A stretch of DNA of 64,000 nucleotides from Numida meleagris. Lineage: Eukaryota > Chordata > Aves > Galliformes > Numididae. Each line of letters starts with the position of its first letter. Position 1 is the stretch's first letter. The stretch spans positions 4,607,800 to 4,671,799 of the forward strand of contig NC_034421.1 of the NCBI RefSeq assembly GCF_002078875.1, written 5' to 3'. The notes under the pieces were generated by a model that made no database searches, was not told the origin of the DNA, and saw only the letters and a list, made by a program, of their open reading frames with translations. A program made the translations under genes and the position numbers. Of this stretch, positions 24,011-34,424 are shown piece by piece.

Positions 24011-25563
24011 TCAGTGATACTTCCTGTGGCGGTCATGCTCTGTATCAAAGTAAAATAACAAGAAGTTGCAAGAACAAAAAGATATTCCATGGATTTCACA
24101 CACACACAAAAAGCACTCTACAGAAATCTAAGTGCATAGTTTCTAAGCACCATCAGGTCAGAGAGGCAGTAAGATCTACACTTCCTTCATCACCAAAGAA
24201 GTATGGGTTATCTGATAATTCATTAGAAGTATTCCATTTGCTCGCCCAGACAGCATCAGATTGAAGTGGCAACAGTTAGCATCCTGATTTAATTTCTAAA
24301 AGCAGTTACAAGTTTACTGTTTTCATTGCCCCAGGCAATCCACCAAGCTGCACTATGTGCATTCAGCCATACTGTTTTTACTTACTCAAGTGACTGTAGC
24401 TCCAGATGTAGCTGATGACAACGTACCCAGCAAGCACCATACTGATACCACCAAGGCCCCCTTTCTTCACATTGATGTATTTATTATAATACCTGTCATA
24501 ACCTGCGTAGAAGAAAGGTCGTTTTCAGAGCAGCCAGAAGGGTTGTATGTTTTTCTGTGTCAGAAAGAAAGATGCTGGTTGCACAAGGCTTCAGGAAAGT
24601 GTTTCTGATGAAATAACCAAGGGTCTCAGAATAAATTATGAGAGAAAGCAATGTGTGTTTTAGTTAAGCACAGTATCAGTGCTAAGCCTAAAAAGACAAG
24701 TAAAAATGATCTTTTTCCCTAAATGTTACTGTGGCTTTAACAAGCTCATGATACTTCAGAATTACCTAATTCTTCAGTACTAACATATATACAGCACAGA
24801 GACACTTGCATTTGTTATTTTTAAGCCTATGTAGTGGCCTGTCTGTGTCTACAGCACAGGGCATTGCTCAAAACCTAATCCAGGTGATCTTTAAGAGGCC
24901 TGTGACCTTTTTATCATCATAGATCTGACGGATCTCGAATATATCCTTCTCTGGAGATACTGAGACCTCTCTGGGCACTTTCCTGTGCAACCCGCTGTAG
25001 GGAACCTGCTTTAGCAGGGGGCTAGACCTCATCTGCAGCTGTCCCTTCCAACCCCTACAATTCTGTGATTTTCTATTTACTCGTGATGCTGAGAAACTTG
25101 AAGAGTTTCAGCCACCAGATTCAGAACTGGGTCGGGAACGAGGTCACTTATTTCCTCCCTCTACAAGAAAGGACACCGAAAAGAAACCTCCGCTGCATAA
25201 CACCCAGACGAGAAACCAACGCAGAGAAGGGCAAACAGGGCAGGAGGAGCGGAGGTGCTGCAGGAAGGCAGGGCTGGCTCTGAGGCGGCTCCCGCTGCGC
25301 AGGGCGCTGCCTGCTCCGCTCTCACCCGCGGACCCCGCAGGGCTCCCCCCGCCGCCCGCTCACCTCTGCGGAAGGCGCCCGCGATGCCGCCGGGGGTGAA
25401 GTCCCTCATGGCCAGCCAGGTGGGCAGCTGGCCCAGCTTGACGTCCAGCAGCTTCATGTCCTTGAGGGGAACTGCGGGACAGAGAGACAAAGCGCGGTCA
25501 GGGAGCGGAGAGGGACGGCGGTCACCTTGGCGGCCCGCAGCACTCACCCGGCGGCTGCGCCAT
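24011..25563 (-). CDS. ATP5MF: ATP5MF (ATP5J2), ATP synthase membrane subunit f
   Basis: Four coding exons on the minus strand: 25548-25563, 25364-25471, 24386-24502 and 24011-24039, giving 89 residues against about 94 in human. The start is MAQPPVPLKDMKLLDVKLGQ. It is followed by the family's LPTWLAMRDFTPGGIAGAFR block, GYDRYYNKYINVKKG, one membrane helix (about residues 58-77, GGISMVLAGYVVISYIWSYS) and the basic tail HLKHDRHRKYH. Subunit f is part of the membrane domain of mitochondrial F1Fo ATP synthase, next to subunit a, and helps dimer formation in the inner membrane. All three introns are phase 1. The short N-terminus (five residues before the VPLKD core) is the main difference from the human form. 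The ATG lies in AAGATGGCGC, a YY1-like sequence. Confidence 0.96.
24918..25076 (+). mobile_element. CR1 LINE 3' fragment in ATP5MF intron 2
   Basis: Contains 'tagcagggggctagacctca' and ends 'gtcccttccaacccctacaa' followed by 'ttctgtgatttt', the characteristic CR1 3' terminus. It is antisense to ATP5MF and short. Confidence 0.8.
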
Positions 25564-25690
25564 CTTGTCGTGCTGTGCGCCACCGCGGGGCGAGGCGGGA
25601 AGGGGGCGCGGCGCAGGGGCTGACGGGAGGAGGGTCGGCGGGTGGCGAAGGGGCGCCGCCATGTTGGGTGGGGCGGGGCTGCAGCGTGCA
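25170..25690. promoter_or_regulatory. CpG island promoter of ATP5MF
   Basis: A CpG-rich block covers ATP5MF exons 1 and 2 and the upstream sequence. A YY1-like motif overlaps the start codon (AAGATGGCG on minus), and a second one, CAACATGGCGGC on minus, lies at 25655-25666. No TATA box is seen. No plus-strand gene is recognisable on the other side. Confidence 0.75.
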
Positions 25691-25711
25691 GATCAACGCT
25701 GCTGATTGCGG

Positions 25712-26140
25712 GGTCATGGGATGGTTGGGGTGGAAGGGGCCCCACAGCCCCCAGCCCCACCCCTGACGTGGGCTGGCTGCCCCGCACCAGGCTGCCCAGG
25801 GCCCATCCATGGCCTCGGACACGTCCAGGGATGGGGCTTCCACCATTCCAGACACCTCACTGCCCTCTGAATGAACCATTTCCCTATTGCATCTGACCTA
25901 AACCTCCCCCCATTTAGTTTAAAACCATCCCCATTGCCCTATCACTATCAGACCGTGCAAAAAGTCGCTCTCCTCCTGTTTATCAGCTCCCCTTAGGCAC
26001 TAGAAGGCCACAATGAGGTCTCCCTGGAGCCTTCTCTCCCCCAGGCTGCACACCCCCAGCTCTCAGCCTGTCCCCATTGCAGAGCCGCTCCACTCTGACG
26101 TCCCCGTGCCCTGCGCAGGCCGCGCTCCACCAGCTCCATG
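25712..26140 (-). mobile_element. CR1 LINE 3' fragment upstream of ATP5MF
   Basis: Read on the minus strand it ends 'gggccccttccaccccaacc', preceded by 'ggggcagccagcccacgtca', closely matching the sense CR1 copy at 34128-34424. The outer limit near 26140 is approximate because the older part is degraded. Confidence 0.8.
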
Positions 26141-29100
26141 TCCCTGTGCCGCGCCCATGCCTGGGAGGCACCCAGCTCACCCCATGCCCCCACGGGCCTG
26201 TGAGGTCTTCGGGACGGGCAGAGGCCCAGCAGGTGTCACTGGCAGGCAGGGAGCAGTGCAGCGAGGCTCGGAGCTCGCCCGACCTCTAGAGGTTTCCCAT
26301 CGAATCGTTCAGCTCCGGATCAGCGTCAGGTTCGGTTCCTTGCTGCGCTGAACTGGAACGGCGAAGTGATGCGGCAGGAAGCAGCCATCCAGCCGGTACG
26401 CAAGATCTCCCAGGTGTTAAACCTGCACCGCACAGGGACTGCTTCAACAGAGCAGAGACTGGAGGCTGAATTCAGGATGCACAGCTCCTACGTGAACACC
26501 GAGCGACTCGTTTCCGCGCCTTTTATTTTGCTTAGGTTGCAGAGTCCTGTGCCGTAGGATTTCCTCTGGTCATTGCAGGGTTCTTGCATTTAGTCTTAGG
26601 CCCTGTGTTACCTGGTATTAAAGGAGCTGGCTGCTGTTTTGAGATGGCACTGTGCGATTCTCGTTACTCCGTGGCTGGCCCGGATGTCCGGCTTGTATCT
26701 TAATCCTTCATCTTACCAAAATCAATTTATTTACATTGAACAGTGCTCTCCTGTAACATAACAATAAAAGCAGAAGGAGGAAACTACTGCCTGCTTTTTT
26801 CTTTTGCTTATTAACAGAAAGTAGAGTTAGGAAAGCACAGTGTGCCCGATCACTTGAAGAAAGTGTTCTGAATGTAGTCACTGTTAAATGAGTTAAAAAT
26901 CCCTTTATTAAATTATCCTTTATTCTATTATTGCTTACCGGCAACTGCAGTTTTATTGCAGAAGTGTCCCCTCATGAACTGCTAGGTGGCCTTTTTGCAG
27001 CCCTTGCATAAAAGCATGCTTTAGACTTGCTTCTCTCATTCTTGCAAGGCAACCTGTAGTTTTAAATAGGATTACTCACGCAAGGCAGATTAATTCACCT
27101 ACAGGAGAAAAGCCAATGGCAGGTGCCTCATTTTAAAGAGTTTCCTGCAGAGCACACAGCGTTGTTAAAACGACTTACAGCAAAGCTTGGGGAAGTTTGA
27201 TTTGTTATGATAGGAATGGAAGGCCATAAAGGATCCGTCTCCAAAGCAATTAGGGACAGCAATGTCCTAAACCTCAGCCCCAGCTGCCTGCTCTGGTGGA
27301 CTGAGGGAGAAGAACTGTTGTCTTTGTGCCATCTTAATCCCAAACCAAGCAGGAAGATTTAAATGGTGCAGATGTGTGGGAAGCTTTGCAGCATATTTCC
27401 TCCCTTTGACCTGTGCTGCTGGCTAAAATTCAAGGTCTTGCTGGTTGATTCAGATTGGAGGAGGAGGAGTGATGAAGAAAGGTATTTCTGTTGTATTTCT
27501 GTGTGCTTACAAGAATGCTCACAGCCCTCCTTTCCTGAACACAGGAGAAATCATGCAGCTGAGAGCCAGCTTCCTTGCTTCCAGCTCCACACCTGTTCCC
27601 GGCAGCACTGTGACCCCAAACTGCTCTATTTCTTGTGTTCAGTCCAGGTTTTGTATCAGTGATTGTTCAGGCTGCTTGAAGCTTCCGTTCACTGCCTGTT
27701 TCTGCATGCTCTCTTTCTGTCTTCTTCTCCATCTGAACCATATTGTCCATCCACACAAAACCTCTTTCCTTTTAATATCCTGCCCAAGACTGTCCCCTCT
27801 GAGCCTTCAGGTGCACGAGCCATCTAGCACTGTGGGTAGAAACACAGACTTAATGTCTCCTTCAGTGACCCTAAATAAAGGAATGCAGTTAAATCTACCA
27901 GTTTCAAGAAGATTTAACCCAGCCTATAAAAATAAAAGCCTAATGGATTGTTGCCCTGAGGTTTTCGTCTTGCTCAGGTTCCCTCCAGAAAGTGCTGTGA
28001 AGTTTATAAGTAATGGCATGGAAATAATAGGCAGTACATCATTCAAAAAACACAGAGTATTTTGCAAAGGATGTCAGTAAATACGAAAGAGGTTTCCTTT
28101 CTCCTGTAGCAACCATAGCACATAATACTGCAGCTTTCACTCTGAAGATTCAGTTGTGGATTGAAAAGTTAAGTAACGCTCTTCATTAAAAGGAGAAGCA
28201 AAAAGCAGAACACGACCTCCCTCAGACTGTAAGACCTTAGAGGCTGTGTCATATTTTCATCCTGTGTGCCACCCATTGAAGATGCAGGGTCTCACCAGGT
28301 TTGGGTGGCCAGCGATGCTATGGGGAGATGCAGACACAGTATCCGTGGCCGTACAAAGTAGCACAGAGTGGCCTTCAGGAAGGTCAAGAGACGAGGATTT
28401 ACCTCCCTGATCCTGCGCCCACTCAAACTGATGACAAAGCGCCCCGTGCTTTTAATAAAGGATCAAACCTACACAAGCGGACAGATAAAGTTCTGACACA
28501 CGCGGTTTGGCATAGGATGCTTCTTGGCTCCCAAACAGTTATTTCAAGCCGATGTCTTCCCACTATCGCAGGCTGAGTGGCTGCAGCCATCAAGGAGAAA
28601 AAGAAATCACAGAATACAAGCAGTGCCAGCTCAATGGAGAGTGGCATGTTTTATCAACTGGTAACTTGGGGAAAAGGTACAGGTAGCTTGATCCAATCTG
28701 TTATTTTCAAACTGTACGAGCAGTTTGATGTGATGAGAGCAGTGCAGTTGTGCTGTATAGGTCTCAACTTTGTTCATCTCAAGAAGTGCTTGCAGTGAAA
28801 GCAGGCTGCTGGGTGGAATAGGGTGAGAGATGGGCATGGAGTTTGGGAACTTTTCCATGGCCAGACTTCCTCAGGAAGATGAATTCCCTTGCACTGAGAA
28901 TGATACCCAAAGACTGACCCAGCAGAAGCAGTTGAGGTATGATGGTAAGAGGATTGCTTGCTCTGTGTTATTGCAGACCCATTTTCTGCAGTCAATCTCA
29001 AAACACTTTTCAAAGGAGATTGCTTACCAATAATTAATAGTTTAGCACGTACATCGCTCTTATCCCCTTCACAGCACTTAAGTATTGAGGCATCTTCATG

Positions 29101-32100
29101 CTTCTCTGATAAGATGTGTAATTGAACGTTATGATTACCTTCTCCAAATGGGGAAATTTAAGCCACGTGTTTAGGACTGCCCACCTCCTGTGGTCCCATC
29201 TTGCTGGCCTTTGCTTGTATGCAGTGTCAGTTGCAAAAGCACTTTATTTTGTAGGTCCTTGATCAGCCTGCTGGTTAGCTAAATATATACCTGTGGGGAG
29301 ATAATTATATGCTATCAGTAGTAAAGTGTAGTAAAATAATTTACGTTAATTAAAACACTTGCAAAACCAAAGCAGGAATTTTCACTAAGATAAATCTGCG
29401 GCAGCGACAGCTGTATCTGAGACTGCCTGCTTCCCATAGACAAACATGAAAATAAACCCAGGGACCAGTAAAAATCTGTTTCTTCACGCTGAAAAGAGGA
29501 AAGGCATGTACCCACTGGGAACACGATGGTGGTATAAATCCCAAAGGGCAGGGCTGAATACATCTTCCATCTGTGCCTGCATTCCTGAGCATGGGGAAGG
29601 TCAGTGTGATGAATCCCAACTTATCTCCGTGCCTGCTTTTGAATATATGTGAGTGGCCCAGCAGGAGGGTTGTAAAAATGGGGAGAGTTTGGAGACCAAT
29701 TAAATAATGTGACAGAGGCTTAAAAATCACCTTGTTACCATCTTTGCATCCAGTGTCTGTTGCTCCAGGCAGTCTTCGTGCCTTTCCTTTCTTCCTTCCT
29801 TTGCCACCTCTATGTCTGATGAAAATCCACAGCACTTGCATAGCCTTGTGTGGAAATCAGCTGGCTGGCTTTCCCAGCTGAAGCAGCCAATGGCTATTGA
29901 TTTTTTTTTTCTGACACTTTATTGACATCTCTGCTAGCTGCTGACATGAGCCTAATTCATACCAAAAGCACTCCTGTATTTGGGATGTTATCACTCCCAC
30001 AGCCCCACGGAGATGCCCACTGATGTTGCTTTCTGCAGATCTCAGAATACAGCCAGTCTCCAGTTCAGCCCAGTGTGTCTCCCACTGAGCGCACCTGGAC
30101 GTGCTCCTCACAGGTTCCTCCTTCCTAATGGCTGCAGTCTGTTAGTGACAGTGAGATAGCAACATGATTGATTGAAACAAGTGCTTAGGAGCCAAGAAGG
30201 ACAGCGTTTCATTTACACCTCATTTTTTTACCACTGGGTGAGCTAAGCATCTCCTGGAAGACCTGAAGAAGTCAGGAGGTTGGTTGGGTTGCAACGGGAG
30301 AGCCACAGCTCAGCAACCACCAGCAAACTGTCAGTGCTTATGCAGCCCAAGCTTTTCAGTTTGATGCCTGCACATCTGGAGAACAAGACCATGCGTCTTT
30401 CTCCAGTAATTCTCCAGTGAAAACAATGTTGTCACCATTACAGGATTTGCAGCTGTGTTGGATTAGCCGTTGAGTCAGTATGATACCTGCTTCTCAAACC
30501 ATTCTCTTCTCGGTGCTGCTCTGTGATGCAGCGTGGACGTACACGTGTTTCTTTGCATCATTCTCTCCCCACGTGTATCTCTGCATTTTGTTGTCATACT
30601 TCACTCCCAACCAAACAACTCCTTACACCCCCTTCACAGCTTGCACCCGATCCGATTCCAGCTTTTTGCAGAGTGGTGGAGGAGGCATAAATCTGTCTAA
30701 TAGCGGCCATGTCATCCTATATACTTGGTGAGAAAGGAGCTTAGATCCAGGGTGAGGAAGAGATTCCTCTGCAAAGATCAGCTAGGAGTCGGGTGGGATT
30801 TCATCCTCAGCTCTGACATTCACGCAGGTCACACGGGCACCCCTGTCCCACCGCTGCTCCGCAGTGTGCACAACAGAACGACGCTGAGATGGGGAGCCGA
30901 GCTGGAGCAGGGAGCTGCAATATATTTCATGTCAGGGTGACCTTTAACAGGTGTGGATTTACTGGTGGGGAGGGGAGAGGGAAGTAAGAGAGGGATTAAA
31001 GGGACTTTGCTCTCCCTCCCTTTAAGCACCAGCTTGCGCAGCATTCCGGCACTGTGAGATGCAATTTGTGGTGCGTGGCTTTGTATCTCCTGCCTCCTTT
31101 GGCTCTGGGCAGGGCTGTGGTGCCCCTGGTTTTCAGCAGTGTTGGGGATTCACGAGATGCATACAGCTTGTGGAGACAAGGCGTGCCTCATTGCGGATAG
31201 AAACCTGGGGTTCTGAGGGTGGTGGTGTTGAAATTCCCCTCTTTTCTGCAAGAGCTGGGATTTAACCTGAAGTGGAAACACACAATGCAGGCAAACATAA
31301 AGTGTGTAGTACACTCCCTGGGTGACTTTGCCTGGAGATCTTTTCTTGTCCTAGAGCTGCTGTGCGCTGTTGGTTGAACAGCTGCTTTCCTCTAACACAG
31401 GGTATGCTGCATTTCAATGATGGATTAAGGCAACTCTCCATTTTCCTTATCCCTCTCCGAAGGGAGCCATAAAGTTTAATTAATTACATTGTGTAAAACA
31501 TGATGAGATTCTTGGATGATAAATGTTATACAAATGTAGAGTATTTTTTAATGAGCCCTGCATGAGCTGCAACAAAATGCTTGCTTAATCAAACCGATCT
31601 GAGCTGCAAAATATCCTCACTCTGCTGCTATCAAGCAGAAATGATGCCAAGCACTCCATCTTTCATGGGCTGTTTGCTTTGAGGGTCCCAAGGCATTTTT
31701 GGAAATTTTAACAACGTGAAAAAGCAAGGACTATCTGTGTATATATGCATGTGTATTATAGATTTTCCATTTTATGTTTGCAGTTTAGATTATATAACCG
31801 TACCAACAATACCACTCAGCAACAGGGAAGGAGAAGATCAGTTCACAGCACTAAAGGTAGTTTCCATAATGAAAATCGCAGCCTGCTGTAATTGCAGACA
31901 GAGTGCCATTACTTTTGCTGGAATTTGGTCAGGACAAAGAGTAATTTCTCGAGCTGAAAGAACTGCCTTGGGCTCCTCGGTGGCCTTACACTTCCTCCAG
32001 AAGGCTGCTTCTGCTGTTAGCAGGATGTTAGAACATCAGATCATTAGTGAACTGAGGAGAGATACTACTTGAAGAAACATTAAAAACACAGCCTGGAAAA

Positions 32101-34127
32101 AGCAGTCTATAGATTTCCATCCAGTGACGATGCAGCCCACTCCCAGCCAGCCTTTGGGATTCAAGCATGCTCTCAACACAAGAGACTATGGTTTCTGGCA
32201 CTGGTGTTGTAGGAGTGAAATGATGAGAGCAATCAGCCAGAGCCCCCTGTACTTCATCTGTTTCCTTAAAGCTGCCACTTTGCAAAATTCACCTGCTCTG
32301 GACCTTTTATAATCTCTACTTATTTTGCTCTTCTGGAGTTTTCCATCAGGAAAGAAAATGGCCTCCGTGCAGGGTTTGGCTGTCAGTGCCAGGAAGGAAA
32401 AAGGAGGCACAAGAAGTGCAATGTTGACCCCATGGTGAGTTGAGAAGTGGGACGTTTTAGGGAATAACCAACCCATCAACCAGCCCCAAAAGCGAGTTCT
32501 TTTTCCTTATTGTTAAGCAAAACCAGAGTGGTGGAAATGTAGGATCGTTCTTGGGAAGATTTATGGCCCTGTAGCAACTGCATGGGAAAATTGCAAGCAC
32601 TGAGTAGAGCAGGGAATTAGAAGTACATTGCACAATCTGCAGCTTGACAAAGCTCTGCTGTGGAAGGAGAATTGGTGGAGCTTCCAAGCTGGCTCTGGTC
32701 TGCAAAGCTTTCTAAGTCCTGGCGAAGAACCGCTATCATTTTGGTTAGAGCTGGTGGAGGCTTTGTCATTTCCTGGTCTAGATAATGGGAGCATCCCACA
32801 GCACTGCTTTAACCAGTATGGAGAAAATACCTCCCAGTGCCGTGCTGGATCAAACTGTGCCTGAGCTCAGTGAGCCACGTGCACTTGTGCGAGCTACTGG
32901 AGTGTACAGGACCTGTGACAAGAGCGGGTGCCTATGTTTCCTGCCTGCGAACATATCTCATTACAGCCTTCTGTATGTACAGCATTTTCTCAGAAACCAG
33001 CCTCAGGGACAATTATACATTAATAGCTGCTTCTTTCAGAAGCAGCCAGCCCTGCTCCTGAGAAACAGCTATTTTCAGGCAGTCTTGTTCCTGAGGAACT
33101 GCTATTTTTAGTGAGTTCTATTTCTGAGGCAAAAAAAAAAAGAAGCCATTTCTGTATCCCTCCACCATGGCCCAGACCCACTGGCTGTGGTTGACTTGCA
33201 TTTTGCAATAAGCATTTCCTCTGTACATCTCCCTGCCCTGAAGAAAGTGGTTCTCCAGCCATTACGGAGCGCAGCAATCTGAGCTGGGGGCTAATTACGA
33301 GGGAGGGCCTGTGGGAGGCAAGCCGTGCTCACATGCTATAGATTCCATTAGAACGAAGAGAGAGATGTAATGGGGCTCTCCTGGGAGATGCAGGACTTTT
33401 AGATACCTAATTTGGAAGTCCGTTCTGGTATCCATTTTCAACATCCCAAGAGTAATGATTAATCCTGTACTCCAGGTTTCTCTGAATCAGTTTGTAGCTG
33501 TAGTAAATATGGGCTGAACAGGATAACGTCATTGATGCTATGGATAAATGACTTGAGGCAAGAGATGCTCAGGTTTGTGGCCATTAACTCACTGTGCACA
33601 GTCATCTGGCAGCGATTTTGACTCAGGAATCTGCAGCTGAGATAAAAGAAGCTCTGTCAGAGCCGAGGAATGTGGCGTTTTGCAATACAGGGATCTAATA
33701 TGCTGAAGGCCCCATAAAGGCACCCCAGAAATGCTGTGCTCTCATTCCTGCAGCATCCCAACAGCATGGCCCCAGAGATCTTCCATATGTTCTCGCTGTC
33801 ATGGCCTTTCAAGGGGCTTTTGGTGGATGCAACCACATGGAAATTCCTGCAATGCCTTTCTGTTATCCAGAGATTTAATGCAAATACTTGTGTCCTGACA
33901 CAAGGGTGAAGTGATTCTCACCATGCTGAGTTTCATCAGAGCCTGCGCAAAGTTCATCTCAGGTGTGTTAGGATCTGTTCCCTGTGCCTCTGGTGGGTGT
34001 TGTGGCCGAGAGTAACACGTTTCGATACCAGTGGCATCAGCAAAGAAAATATGCTGGAACCACATCTTGTATGTGCTGGTTGGTGTGGCTGTCTGGATCC
34101 AACGAGAAAGCCAACTGCTGTACATGG
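26141..34127. other. intergenic region without a recognised gene (part 1)
   Basis: About 8 kb of mostly AT-balanced sequence. I found no exon chain with homology to a known protein. Contents worth noting are an uninterrupted 211-codon plus-strand frame at 27445-28080 that I do not recognise, an AT-rich block at about 31470-31790, and a perfect 8-bp hairpin with an adjoining 33-bp tandem repeat at 33026-33130. Confidence 0.6.
33055..33130. repeat. 33-bp tandem repeat, about 2.3 copies
   Basis: The word 'cctgag' followed by 'aactgctatttt' or a close variant recurs with a period of 33 bases at 33055, 33088 and, partly, 33121. A perfect hairpin, GCTGCTTC-TTTCA-GAAGCAGC, sits just upstream at 33026-33046. 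Confidence 0.7.
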
Positions 34128-34424
34128 GCTAATGTGACAGGACAATGGGAATGGCTTGAAACTAAAAGTGGGGACATTCAGGTTAGATGTGAGGAGGAAA
34201 TTGTCCATTCAGAGGGTAGTGAGGCACTGGCACTGCACCCAGAGCTGTGGGCGCCCTGTCCCTGGAGGTGCCCAAGGCCATGAAGGGGCCCTGGGCCACC
34301 TGGTGGGGGGCAGCCAGCCCACGGCAGGGTGGGGCTGGGGGCTGTGAGGTCCCTTCCAACCCAACCATTCCGTGATCTTTAAGGTCCCTTCCAACCCAAC
34401 CATTCTGTGACTCTCTGGGCACTG
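34128..34424 (+). mobile_element. CR1 LINE 3' fragment with duplicated terminus
   Basis: It runs from 'ctaatgtgacaggacaatgg' through the classical CR1 3' region (ccctggaggtgcccaaggcc) to a terminus present twice: 'ggtcccttccaacccaacca' occurs at 34348 and again at 34383, 35 bases apart, each followed by a form of 'ttctgtga'. It is 5'-truncated and non-coding. Confidence 0.9.
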
